Both the position numbers and the translations under genes were made by a program. This document shows positions 1 to 9,109 of a stretch of DNA of 52,318 bases, piece after piece. The notes below the pieces were generated by a model. It did no database searches. It saw only the letters and a program-made list of their open reading frames with translations, and was not told where the DNA came from. Each line of letters opens with the position of its first letter. Position 1 is the first letter of the stretch. Source of the DNA: Melioribacter roseus (lineage in GTDB: Bacteria > Bacteroidota > Ignavibacteria > Ignavibacteriales > Melioribacteraceae); the NCBI GenBank assembly GCA_020724265.1, contig DYHH01000026.1:1-52318 (forward strand). The letters run 5' to 3'.

Positions 1-144
1 CAATTTATTAATTAAATATACTCTCCTATGGTCATTTGACCTAAACTATAAATAGATCTAGATTTCTTTTGAGTATTTCAAGAAAAAAAGCCGAAAACAT
101 TCGTGAAAAGGAGTGTCAGAAATTTCATTACTCATAGATCTAAT

Positions 145-1365
145 TTATATTTTGGGAATCGATCTTAAAAATGTTCCAAATTGTTTCGGTTCTTCCAAAC
201 GGCATGACCAAACTAATTTATCTTCATGTACTGTAATATCCGGGCAACCGTCACACATGTTTTGATTTCCCATTTCATCAACATCAACCGGTTGAATAAA
301 TAGAATTGACTGCATGTGTACTTTTTTAAATATTCTAAATGGATTAGCAAGAAGGTATTTAAAATATTTTCCTAATGATTTTCGAAGTCCTTTATCAAAA
401 GGCCATAAGAAAAACAGAGTTGATCTTCCAAGCTGAGTTGTTTTTGGCGAAGCATAAGAAAGATAAGTGCCTTGAGTAAAATGATGAAAACTCATTACCA
501 ATTCGAGAAACTTTGGTCCGAAATAGCCGAATACTTTTTTGCTATTACCGATTCTGTTTGTTAAAAGCCACTTAAATGAATCGGGTTGTTCTGTTCCATT
601 TAAATAAGCAGCCGGCGAAAACTCCGGAAATTTTTCTCTTACTATTTTAACCATATCCGTGGATTTAATATCAATTCTTCTTTTTGTTTCCGAGTGATAC
701 ATAATTGACTGCCAATCAACTTTTTGTCCGCCGGCATACCAATCAAACGGCATTTCCGGTACAACATATCGGAAGGCAATAAATACCATCGTGTGAACAA
801 TATCAATATGCTTGTGTGCCCATTCAATCATTCCCGGTATATATTGTAGTGTGTCTTCATAAACGGTTGAGTTAAATGAACATGCGATTCCTCCTTCATC
901 TGCAAGCATTTGTGCATATTGCAAACGAAGCTCGTTTAGTTCTAATTCATTTTTATCTTTCCATTCTCCTGGTCTTCCTTGTTTGCTGTCAACGTGAAAA
1001 GTAAAACCGTAAACTCCCGCTAACTTTAATTCATGCAAAAATTCTTTTGTTAAAGTTTTTCCATTGGTATTAATTATCGGCTTAATGCCTCGTGATTTTA
1101 TCTCTGCCACTAATTCGACAATTTGCGGATAAAGAAGAGGATCGCCGCCGGCAATTGATATGCAGTCGGATTTTCTTAACCTCTGAAATACATCAAGCTC
1201 ATGTTTTATTTCTTCGAATGTTTTGTGTGAATCTTTTATGTTATCGCGATAACAGCCATCGCAGGCAAGATTGCACATTGCGGTTGGTTCCAGCCATGAG
1301 ATTGCATTATCGGGAAGTGTCCAGGGAAGCCGATACAATTCCTTATGATCAAGTACTGTTTCCAT
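145..1365 (-). CDS. Radical SAM enzyme with C-terminal Cys cluster
   Basis: This 406-residue protein carries the radical SAM signature CxxxCxxC at residues 31, 35 and 38, which binds a 4Fe-4S cluster that cleaves S-adenosylmethionine. A GGDPLL segment near residue 73 fits the SAM-binding GGE-type motif. A second group of cysteines lies at about 371, 374 and 388, as in SPASM-like or auxiliary-cluster enzymes, although it is shorter than a classic SPASM domain. The start is supported by AGAGGT seven bases upstream of the ATG. There is no partner gene beside it: the neighbour is divergent and unrecognised. The middle of the protein (about 240-350) is rich in aromatic and basic residues and I do not recognise it. 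The substrate is unknown. Confidence 0.85.
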   Translation of the reverse strand: METVLDHKELYRLPWTLPDNAISWLEPTAMCNLACDGCYRDNIKDSHKTFEEIKHELDVFQRLRKSDCISIAGGDPLLYPQIVELVAEIKSRGIKPIINTNGKTLTKEFLHELKLAGVYGFTFHVDSKQGRPGEWKDKNELELNELRLQYAQMLADEGGIACSFNSTVYEDTLQYIPGMIEWAHKHIDIVHTMVFIAFRYVVPEMPFDWYAGGQKVDWQSIMYHSETKRRIDIKSTDMVKIVREKFPEFSPAAYLNGTEQPDSFKWLLTNRIGNSKKVFGYFGPKFLELVMSFHHFTQGTYLSYASPKTTQLGRSTLFFLWPFDKGLRKSLGKYFKYLLANPFRIFKKVHMQSILFIQPVDVDEMGNQNMCDGCPDITVHEDKLVWSCRLEEPKQFGTFLRSIPKI

Positions 1366-1632
1366 ATTAACCTCTAACTCTATTTAATGTAAATGAAAAT
1401 CTATATTAATAAGTAATACAGTCTCAATGAAAACAAGGGGTATAAAAATATATTGCGTCTTTTACTTTAATTAAATATTATAAATGTAATCTTACAAACA
1501 GATACAACTTTATTAAATAATAGAGGCTTTTTCAATCCCTTTAATGGGTAATTAAACCGCACAAAAGAGTTGAGGTCTTTATTAATGTTAAGAAAAGTAA
1601 AAACTTATCAGCTATAATTAGGAGAAATCATT

Positions 1633-2349
1633 ATGAAACCATTACCGATTGATATTTTTCTTCAGGCTGCTAATGATTTGGAGTTCAGTAAGTATAAGTT
1701 TCTTGCGTCAATTAAAGAAGTCGGTGAATTTCTTCATAAGAATCGGCTCTATCCCGGTTTTGCCGAACTTATAAACACATATAACTTATTGAATGATATT
1801 ATCAACAAAAAATTTGAATTGACCGATAGGCTTCCGGATAAACTAATAGGATTTGATTTGGAAAATAAAAAAGCCGTTTATGCAAAAGAAGAACTCTCCG
1901 AAGATAAGATTAAAATTGTATTTGATTTTATTAACTGGGCATTACCTAAACTGAAAGAAGTTATTGAAGAAGGTAGAGCTATATTCGACTTTATCGACAA
2001 AAACATGAAAGTAAAAGAAATTGGAATTCTTCCAATTTACAAAAAGGAAGGATATTTTATAATTCCCGATAACGAAGAAAATATGCTCTTAATTTATCGT
2101 TATGAAATGACATTATTCCCAGCCGAAAATGATCAGTATCATACATTAAAAACAAAACTTATTGAAGCAATTGAATCATGTAATTCAAATAGAATTAAAC
2201 CGGAAGATATCAAGATTGATTTGATTAAAAGATTTCCTGAACTCCCTAATCCGGCGGCGTATAATATTTACATTGATATTGATTTCCCTTTTATTGAAAC
2301 TGTGCTGCCGATTGCAAAAAGAAAATTAATCAGAGAGCTGGCAGCTTAA
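1633..2349 (+). CDS. Hypothetical cytosolic protein, 238 aa
   Basis: I do not recognise this protein. The ATG follows a good Shine-Dalgarno sequence (AGGAGAAATCATT), so the gene is likely real. There is no signal peptide and no clear membrane segment. The composition is charged, mainly helical in the first 120 residues, with a more beta-like middle (about 125-160) and a hydrophobic C-terminal segment around PFIETVLPIAKRK. It is transcribed away from the radical SAM gene across a 267-base divergent gap and converges on a small unknown gene 18 bases downstream. Nothing in the context gives a function. Confidence 0.7.
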   Translation: MKPLPIDIFLQAANDLEFSKYKFLASIKEVGEFLHKNRLYPGFAELINTYNLLNDIINKKFELTDRLPDKLIGFDLENKKAVYAKEELSEDKIKIVFDFINWALPKLKEVIEEGRAIFDFIDKNMKVKEIGILPIYKKEGYFIIPDNEENMLLIYRYEMTLFPAENDQYHTLKTKLIEAIESCNSNRIKPEDIKIDLIKRFPELPNPAAYNIYIDIDFPFIETVLPIAKRKLIRELAA

Positions 2350-2367
2350 GAATGTTTCAAAACATAA

Positions 2368-2694
2368 TTATAATTTACCGGCTTTATAGAGCATCTGTGT
2401 TTTTAACCGCTGAAGTTGTCTTTCGATTATTAAGTCGGCAAGATCATCGGAAATATTTTTAGAAGTGTTCAATACTTGTGCTACTTTGCTTTCGTTAACA
2501 TCAATTCTGTAAAGTGTGTTGAAAAATCTTTCTTGGTTTTTTATCATTAACTCTGTTATCCGTTTTGATAAAAACTCTTTTATAATTTTTAATTCCTCGG
2601 AATAATCTTTCGTTGTCGGAAGATTTGTCTTGTCAATCGAAAAATCGTTGTAAAGTTTTTCGATTAATGGTTGTATGAGTTCGCTATTGTTCAT
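2368..2694 (-). CDS. Small hypothetical helical protein, 108 aa
   Basis: This small charged protein has no recognised domain and is predicted mostly helical. The reading frame stays open upstream to 2763, but that extension (residues rich in R and L) is read entirely through a palindromic intergenic repeat at 2702-2764. I therefore place the start at the internal ATG at 2694, which gives MNNSELIQPL. No strong ribosome binding site is visible there. It lies downstream of and on the same strand as the ABC transporter genes, 77 bases after the permease stop, with the repeat between. Cotranscription is possible but not shown. Confidence 0.5.
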   Translation of the reverse strand: MNNSELIQPLIEKLYNDFSIDKTNLPTTKDYSEELKIIKEFLSKRITELMIKNQERFFNTLYRIDVNESKVAQVLNTSKNISDDLADLIIERQLQRLKTQMLYKAGKL

Positions 2695-2701
2695 AATTGA
2701 T

Positions 2702-2764
2702 TTTGCGCCTCTGCGTCTTTGCAGTGAATCAATAAAAACTACCGCAAAGACGCGAAGACGCAAA
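2702..2764. repeat. Inverted repeat of GCAAAGACGC type
   Basis: Two 23-base arms (2702-2724 and 2742-2764) form an imperfect inverted repeat with 19 of 23 positions complementary and a 17-base loop. The arms consist of short repeated GACGC/GCAAAG units. The element lies just after the permease stop codon and before the small gene at 2694. It could fold as a transcription attenuator, and it looks like one copy of a dispersed genomic repeat. Confidence 0.7.
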
Positions 2765-2771
2765 GGTATTT

Positions 2772-4043
2772 CTAATACTGGTACTTAAACCATTTCACAA
2801 CTTCAGCCCAAGTTGGTTTTTTGCCGGTTCGTAAAATTCCGACACGATAAATTTTTCCCGCAAGCATAAAGATACCAAAGAAGGTTGCAATATTAATTAC
2901 AACCGCAGCTAATAACTCCCAAAGCGGAACTTCAACCAAAGTCATTCTTGCCGGCATTACAATTATTGACGAGAACGGAACAAAAGAAGAAATCTTTATC
3001 AATGCGCTGTCCGGATTATTTTGTGAAGTTATTGCAATGAAAAACGGAATCATTATCAACATCATTATAGGCCAAATACCGGACTGTGCATCTTGATCAT
3101 TATCGAATATTGCACCGACAGAAGCAAATAATCCTAAGAATGTCATCAACCCGATAAAATAATTTATTAAGAAATAAAAAATCATTCCCATATCAAGTTT
3201 TAGATTAAAATCTGCCGGAAGTGTAAATACAGATGTTGTAATTAACATAATAACAGGAAGAAGCCAGATAAACATTTGCATCACCCCGGTAATTCCGGTC
3301 CCTAAAATTTTCCCGGTCATTAGATCTTTGCTCGAACATGATGATAAAAGTACTTCAACAATTTTTGAAGTTTTTTCTTCAATAACTGCACGCATCATCA
3401 TAGTACCGAGAAATATCAAACTGAAGTAAAGAAGAAATGTAAATAAGAAAGATGCAATTAAATTACCCACGCCTTCTTCTTCGGCATCTTTATCGGCAGA
3501 TATTCTGAATGTATTGAACCCTACACGCATCCCGGCAAATTGAATTTCCTCTTGTGAAAAGTTTTTATCTTCAAAATAAGTTTCAACTAGTGCATTGTTT
3601 ATCATATCACGCAGCTTATCAAACACTGTTCTATTATTTGGATTCTTCGAATAATATTCCACATCTTTATTATTCAATGCAGTTTGTGGAACAAATATGA
3701 TCGCGGTCAATTTATCACTTAATAAATCAGTTCTTTTTTCTTCCAAAAAATTTTGCAATTGTTCTCTATCTTTTTGAGAATAGTTTACTTTATAATATTC
3801 GTTTTGAATAAATGTTCTCTCTTGAAAAACTTTTTGAATATTGTACAACACGTCTTCATTTTCGCTGACAAGTTCAATAGTTGTTCCTTCATCACTTTCT
3901 TGAGTTAATAAAAAAGTCTGAAAGCCGAGTATCCCGAACATGAAAATCGGAAGAAGCAAAGTCATTATTACAAATGATTTTGAAAGTAGTTTATCTCTTA
4001 GTTCTCTTTTAATTACGGTTAATGTTTTATCAAGACTAAACAT
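2772..4043 (-). CDS. ABC-2 type transporter permease (NatB-like)
   Basis: This 423-residue protein has one N-terminal membrane segment (about 22-45) and a long extracytoplasmic domain (about 50-185). About five more membrane segments follow between residues 190 and 400. That is the topology of the NatB/ABC-2 export permeases that work with a separate ATPase. The segment EEKTSKIVEVLLSS at about residue 223, just after the second membrane span, is typical of the family. Its start overlaps the end of the ATPase gene by 8 bases, so translational coupling is likely. The exported substrate cannot be read from the sequence; family members export sodium, antibiotics or peptides. Confidence 0.88.
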   Translation of the reverse strand: MFSLDKTLTVIKRELRDKLLSKSFVIMTLLLPIFMFGILGFQTFLLTQESDEGTTIELVSENEDVLYNIQKVFQERTFIQNEYYKVNYSQKDREQLQNFLEEKRTDLLSDKLTAIIFVPQTALNNKDVEYYSKNPNNRTVFDKLRDMINNALVETYFEDKNFSQEEIQFAGMRVGFNTFRISADKDAEEEGVGNLIASFLFTFLLYFSLIFLGTMMMRAVIEEKTSKIVEVLLSSCSSKDLMTGKILGTGITGVMQMFIWLLPVIMLITTSVFTLPADFNLKLDMGMIFYFLINYFIGLMTFLGLFASVGAIFDNDQDAQSGIWPIMMLIMIPFFIAITSQNNPDSALIKISSFVPFSSIIVMPARMTLVEVPLWELLAAVVINIATFFGIFMLAGKIYRVGILRTGKKPTWAEVVKWFKYQY

Positions 4044-4971
4044 TTGCCACCCCCGCTGTTAATTGTTCGCCTTCAACTTTACCGGCAAGCGAAATGAAAA
4101 TTTCATGAAGCGTAATATCGTTTGCATCGAATCTTTTTACTTTAACCTTGTTATCAACAAGCAGTTTTAACAGCTCTTGTGTTTTGGATGCATCTTTAAT
4201 TCTTATCCCGGTTGTATTACCGAAATCTTCAACCTTATCTACTAATGGATGTGAGTTTAAAAATGAAATATCGCCCTCGTAGTTTAAGCTGATGTTTTCT
4301 TGAGAATATTTTGCTTTTATATCACTCAGCCTTCCTTTTAATATTACCTTGCCGTGATCAATCATTGCAATATGATCGCACATTCTTTCTGCAAAATCCA
4401 TTAAGTGTGTTGAAAAGATAATTACTTTACCTTGTTTCTTTAAGTCGAGTATAATCTCTTTAAGTAAGTTTGTGTTGATCGGATCAAGACCGGAGAAAGG
4501 TTCGTCCAAAATTATAAATTCGGGATCGTGCAAGATTGTTGAAATGAATTGAACTTTTTGCTGATTACCCTTTGAAAGGTCTTCAATCTTTGCGGTTTTT
4601 CTGTCGAGCAACTCAAAGCGTTCTAAATACTCTTCGGCTTTCTTGTGAATATCTTTTCCTTTTTTTCCTTTTAGTTCGGCAAAGTAAAGTAGAATATCCA
4701 TCACTTTTGATTTTTTGTAAAGCCCGCGTTCTTCGGGTAAGTAACCGACTTTGTCTTTAAATTGATGATCAACTTTATTTCCGCGCAATAAAACTTCACC
4801 GCTATCGGGAATGTAAATGTTCATCATCATTCTTATAGTTGTAGTTTTACCTGCGCCGTTTCTACCGATAAGTCCGAATATACTTCCTTCCGGCACTTCA
4901 AACGAAGCGTTGTCAACTGCTATAATTTTGTCGAATGTTTTGGTAAGATTTTTTACTTCGAGTGCATTCAT
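4036..4971 (-). CDS. ABC transporter ATP-binding protein (NatA-like)
   Basis: This is the ATPase partner of the adjacent permease. It has a Walker A motif GRNGAGKTT at about residue 38, an ABC signature LSKGNQQK, a Walker B motif IILDEPFSGLDP and the switch histidine in FSTHLM. About 90 residues follow the ABC domain, as in NatA and other ABC-2 exporter ATPases. I chose the ATG at 4971 because GGAGGG lies seven bases upstream. An in-frame ATG six codons further upstream, at 4989, overlaps that ribosome binding site. The gene is first in a two-gene operon with the permease. Confidence 0.92.
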   Translation of the reverse strand: MNALEVKNLTKTFDKIIAVDNASFEVPEGSIFGLIGRNGAGKTTTIRMMMNIYIPDSGEVLLRGNKVDHQFKDKVGYLPEERGLYKKSKVMDILLYFAELKGKKGKDIHKKAEEYLERFELLDRKTAKIEDLSKGNQQKVQFISTILHDPEFIILDEPFSGLDPINTNLLKEIILDLKKQGKVIIFSTHLMDFAERMCDHIAMIDHGKVILKGRLSDIKAKYSQENISLNYEGDISFLNSHPLVDKVEDFGNTTGIRIKDASKTQELLKLLVDNKVKVKRFDANDITLHEIFISLAGKVEGEQLTAGVANV

Positions 4972-5205
4972 TAATTCCCTCCTGGTCAAATAAGACTTTG
5001 TAAAAATAAAAGTTTGAATTTTGTATTCAAACTATTTCTTTGAAATTCTCCGTATTTAAGACGAAATAAAATCCAATGTGTTTGGGATTAAAATTCTCAG
5101 AAATATTCGGACAAAAACTACAATTAAGTAGAATTAAATTATTGCAGTATTGTTTTTTTTGATAAATTTATATTAGAAAAGTTTCGATTATAGAGAGAGG
5201 TAGAG

Positions 5206-6885
5206 ATGAAATCAGTTAAAGGATTTTTTATAATCATTATTTTTCTTGCTAATTCTACAGCTCAAGAAATTATCTTCAACCAAGACTCAACATCCGCGGT
5301 GATTTCGAACAACAGAATTTACTTTCCTTTAGATAACAAAGGTATATTAGCAGGTCCAATCAGAATTGAAAACAATATCACTTCCGCCACTTATGATAAC
5401 ATTGATGTAATCTATACGTCGGGTTTTTTTATTTCGGGATATTCGGATACAAGACTGTGGGCATCGGGTGTTGCACACGATATATCTAAGGCAGATTTTC
5501 TTTCAGGGAAGGTTGGCAGCAGCCCACAAGATCCGCTTAATAAAGTTTATGTAGTAAAAGAAACCGACACTCCCTTTGGTGAATCTTGGCAAAGTTGGAA
5601 ACACGCTGTTGAGCAAGGTGCATATTTTTACGATGGCGATGGAGATGGTATTTATAACCCGGTCGATCTAAATGGAAACGGTCAATGGGATGCAAACGAA
5701 GATAAACCGCATATTATTTATGATGCATCGTTATATACAGTATATAACGATGGAGTCCCGGCTGATCAACGCTATTGGTCGGAAGGTGATCCACTTGGAA
5801 TTGAAATACGACAGACAGTTTCTGTCTCAAATAGGAATACTTTCTTAGACGATGTAATATTTGTCCGCTATTCAATTGAGTACAAAGGGTCAAATATTCC
5901 CGGCGAACCGGATTCCCTTACCGATGTAATTTATTCTATGTGGTTAGACGCTGATATAGGTGAATTATCGGATGATCTTGCTGGTTGTGATACTAATTTA
6001 CAAAGCGGGTTCATGTATAACGACTCTACCGATTTTGAGTGGGGAATAAATCCTCCCGCGGTATTTAATACGATTGTTCAAGGACCGTTAAAAAAATCCG
6101 GTAATCCGAATGATGTCGGTTATAACAAACTTGGACCTAATTTGGGAGAAAAAATTTTCCAAGGTTACAGAAACGAAGTAATGACGGCATCTCGTAACAT
6201 GATTACTGATTCTGATTTGGGAGCGCCTTCAAATATATCAATGGCAAGATATTGTATGCTTGGTTTAACTCGTTCTGGCAGAATACCGGATCCATGTGAT
6301 TGGCCTTATGGAGAGGTAAAGGGTGACGTTGATTGTGCAGAAGTTAATCCGCTCTTTTGGCATAGTGGAGATCCTGTTACAAACAACGGATGGATTTCTA
6401 CGACCCCGTCTGATCAGAGAATTTTAACAAGCACCGGAAAATTCACACTCCGCAAAAACGAATCGATGGATATAATAGTTGCTTACACAGTCGGCAGAGG
6501 AACAGATCACTTAAACTCAATAACCGTTGCAAGAGAAACAGTTCAATACATTCATGAAGAATACGAAAGAAATTTTAGTACTATAGTCGGTGTTGAAGAT
6601 GACAAAAAAGAAGAACTGCCGAGTTCATTTACACTTTATCAAAATTATCCCAACCCGTTTAATCCAACAACCAGAATCAAGTATCAAGTAGCAAGTATCG
6701 AGAATGTCAGTTTGAAAGCTTATGATATTCTTGGTCGAGAAATAACAACATTGCTAAATGAAGCAAAACATCCGGGGAATTACGAATTAGAATTTGATGC
6801 AAGCTATCTACCAAGCGGGGTTTATATTTATAGATTAAATGCAGGTATGTTTTCGGAGAGTAAGAAAATGATACTTCTCAGATAA
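5206..6885 (+). CDS. Secreted T9SS-sorted protein, 559 aa
   Basis: The protein has a signal peptide (residues 1-19, ending before QEIIF). It ends in a type IX secretion sorting domain (about 474-559) with the signature YQNYPNPFNPTT, a GREI turn and SGVYIYRL near the end. An acidic repeat around residue 143 (DGDGDGIYNP followed by LNGNGQWDAN) resembles EF-hand-like or dockerin-like calcium loops. I recognise no enzymatic domain in the body, so this is probably a surface or secreted structural protein. A GAGAGAGG ribosome binding site precedes the ATG. It is transcribed alone and ends at a bidirectional terminator. Confidence 0.88.
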   Translation: MKSVKGFFIIIIFLANSTAQEIIFNQDSTSAVISNNRIYFPLDNKGILAGPIRIENNITSATYDNIDVIYTSGFFISGYSDTRLWASGVAHDISKADFLSGKVGSSPQDPLNKVYVVKETDTPFGESWQSWKHAVEQGAYFYDGDGDGIYNPVDLNGNGQWDANEDKPHIIYDASLYTVYNDGVPADQRYWSEGDPLGIEIRQTVSVSNRNTFLDDVIFVRYSIEYKGSNIPGEPDSLTDVIYSMWLDADIGELSDDLAGCDTNLQSGFMYNDSTDFEWGINPPAVFNTIVQGPLKKSGNPNDVGYNKLGPNLGEKIFQGYRNEVMTASRNMITDSDLGAPSNISMARYCMLGLTRSGRIPDPCDWPYGEVKGDVDCAEVNPLFWHSGDPVTNNGWISTTPSDQRILTSTGKFTLRKNESMDIIVAYTVGRGTDHLNSITVARETVQYIHEEYERNFSTIVGVEDDKKEELPSSFTLYQNYPNPFNPTTRIKYQVASIENVSLKAYDILGREITTLLNEAKHPGNYELEFDASYLPSGVYIYRLNAGMFSESKKMILLR

Positions 6886-6891
6886 ACAAAA

Positions 6892-6920
6892 AATCCCGGA
6901 GTCTTCAAAACCCCGGGATT
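6892..6920. terminator. Bidirectional hairpin terminator
   Basis: The arms AATCCCGG (6892-6899) and CCGGGATT (6913-6920) form an 8-bp stem with a 13-base loop between two convergent genes. A-rich sequence precedes it, which gives a U-tract for the minus-strand gene. The same AATCCCGGGATT motif recurs in the terminator at 22379-22426. Confidence 0.75.
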
Positions 6921-6930
6921 CCAGAAAGGT

Positions 6931-8964
6931 TTACCAAATCTTAACAAGTTTTTCATTTCTCATCGAGTCGCCGGGCTGAATATTAAATGCTTCAAAGAAT
7001 TCCGGCATGTTGCTTAGCGGACCCAGCACTCGCCACTGTCCCGGTGAGTGAACGTCAACTTTTAATCTGCGCATTAACTCCTGATCTGTTATGTTATTCT
7101 TCCAGACCTGTGCCCAGCTGAGGAAAAATCTTTGTGAAGGAGTAAAACCGTCAATCTCTTTGCCGTTTTTGTATTGTTCGGTTTTTGTAAATGCATTATA
7201 CGAAATTGTAAGTCCGCCGAGATCACCGATATTTTCACCGAGTGTCATTTCTCCGTTGATTGTCATATCGTTTATTGCGACATAGTTATTAAATTGATCA
7301 ACAAGAACTTGCGCGCGTTCGTTGAATCTTTCTGCATCTTCCTTTGTCCACCAATCGCGGATGTTTCCTTCGGCATCATATTGTCTTCCTTGATCATCGA
7401 AACCGTGAGTAATTTCATGTCCGATTACCGCACCCATTGCACCGTAATTAATTGCATCGTCAACTCTGTAATCAAAAAACGGGAACTGAAGTATTCCGGC
7501 GGGGAAAGCAATTTCATTTCTAACGGGACTGTAATAAGCGTTAACGGTCTGCGGAGTCATTCCCCATTCCCATGGCTTTATCGGCTGATTAATATCTTTC
7601 AACATTTCTTGATGATCAAAATAATTTGAGCGGATAATATTCTGAACATAAGAATCATCTTTAACTACTAAGTCTGTATAATCTTTCCATTTATCAGGAT
7701 AACCGATTTTAACCCCAAAGCCTGATAGTTTTTTCAACGCTTCTACTTTTGTCTCTTCACTCATCCATTCCAAATTTTTAATGCTTTCTTCCATCGAGGC
7801 TAAAACATTTTGGACAATATTCATAGCGCGTTCTTTTGCTTCGGGAGGGAAGAATTTTTCAACATAAAGTTGTCCGACTGCCTCGCCTAAAGCTCTGTTA
7901 GTTGTACCTTGTACACGCTTCCATCGAGGTTCATTTTGTTTTCTTCCTTCGAGAAACTTGCCGTAGAATTCAAAATCCTGTGCAACAAAATCAGAACTTA
8001 AGTATGAAGCCATTGCATTAATAAGTGTCCATCGCAGATATGATTTCCAAGTATCGAGTGATTCTTCTTCAACCATCTTGCTTACTTCTTCAATGAACTT
8101 TGGCTGACTAATATCAATATGTTGTGGATCACCGACACCGTTTTCGGTTAAATATAGATCCCAGTTAAAACCACTAAAACGAGATTTGATTTCATCGGTT
8201 GTAAGTTTGTTATAAGTTGAGTTAACATCTCTGTTTTCTACTCTTGTATTTGATGCTTTTGCCAAACGAGTTTCGAAATTCATTACTCGTTGAGCTTCAA
8301 TTTCACTGAACTCTAAATCCGAACCGATTAGTTGAAACATCTTTTGTAAATGATCAATATAGTTTTCTCTTATTTCTTTTGAACGGTCGTCATTCTCAAC
8401 GTAGTAATCTCTGTCTGGCAAACCCAAACCGCCCTGCCAAATTCCGGCAATTTCGTATTCGCTGTTTTTTGCATCGGTGGTAGAAATAAAATAAAAAAGT
8501 GGTGAAGCTGTGTAAATGTGCATATGTGCAATTTCTTTAATTACATCATCATGGTTTGCAATTGCATCAATTCTTTCGAACTCTTTCATCAATGGAGACC
8601 AACTTTCGTTTTCGATTTTTGCGGTATCCATTCCAACATTATAAAACGTTCCGACTTTATATCGAATGCTGTTTACATCGCTGCCCGGATTCGCAGATAC
8701 ATCATCAATAATGGATTGCACTTGCTTGCGAGTTGTTTCACGAAGTTCATTGAATCCGCTCCAAATACTTTGATCATCGGGAACCGGATTATTTTTTATC
8801 CAACCGCCGATTGCATAATGATAAAAATCTTCTTGTGGTGTGTAAGTCGTATCCAAGTTTGCTAAATCAAATCCTTTAATTTCTTCTTTGTTAGAAGTTG
8901 AACAGGAAAGGATTAAAAACGAGGTGATAAAAACAATGAGAATTACTGAAATTACTTTGCGCAT
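6931..8964 (-). CDS. M13 family metallopeptidase lipoprotein (PepO/neprilysin-like)
   Basis: The 677 residues match the usual length of M13 endopeptidases. The zinc motif HEITH is at residues 516-520, the downstream ligand lies in GENIGDLGG about 60 residues later, and the substrate-binding NAYYSP motif lies upstream. The N terminus is a lipoprotein signal peptide with lipobox ILSC near residue 21, so the enzyme is likely anchored in the envelope. It would degrade small peptides outside the cytoplasm. It is monocistronic, converging on the T9SS cargo gene at a shared terminator. Confidence 0.95.
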   Translation of the reverse strand: MRKVISVILIVFITSFLILSCSTSNKEEIKGFDLANLDTTYTPQEDFYHYAIGGWIKNNPVPDDQSIWSGFNELRETTRKQVQSIIDDVSANPGSDVNSIRYKVGTFYNVGMDTAKIENESWSPLMKEFERIDAIANHDDVIKEIAHMHIYTASPLFYFISTTDAKNSEYEIAGIWQGGLGLPDRDYYVENDDRSKEIRENYIDHLQKMFQLIGSDLEFSEIEAQRVMNFETRLAKASNTRVENRDVNSTYNKLTTDEIKSRFSGFNWDLYLTENGVGDPQHIDISQPKFIEEVSKMVEEESLDTWKSYLRWTLINAMASYLSSDFVAQDFEFYGKFLEGRKQNEPRWKRVQGTTNRALGEAVGQLYVEKFFPPEAKERAMNIVQNVLASMEESIKNLEWMSEETKVEALKKLSGFGVKIGYPDKWKDYTDLVVKDDSYVQNIIRSNYFDHQEMLKDINQPIKPWEWGMTPQTVNAYYSPVRNEIAFPAGILQFPFFDYRVDDAINYGAMGAVIGHEITHGFDDQGRQYDAEGNIRDWWTKEDAERFNERAQVLVDQFNNYVAINDMTINGEMTLGENIGDLGGLTISYNAFTKTEQYKNGKEIDGFTPSQRFFLSWAQVWKNNITDQELMRRLKVDVHSPGQWRVLGPLSNMPEFFEAFNIQPGDSMRNEKLVKIW

Positions 8965-9109
8965 TTTTGTTTCCTATTTAATGAAAAAATAATTGCAAAA
9001 TTTAGACGATTTAGCAATCGAGAATGTTCGAATTTATTATTTTTTAAAATCATCTTGAGAAAATTCATTATATTTATCAAGATTTTTGATCGGTACAAGA
9101 GAGGGAATT

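Noticed and set aside
7091-7629. Plus-strand open frames inside the M13 peptidase gene
   Set aside because: The M13 gene on the other strand has all catalytic motifs; these frames have no supporting features.
9086-9109. TTG start upstream of the methyltransferase ATG
   Set aside because: GAGAGGGAATT sits just before the ATG at 9110 and would be inside the coding sequence if the TTG were used.
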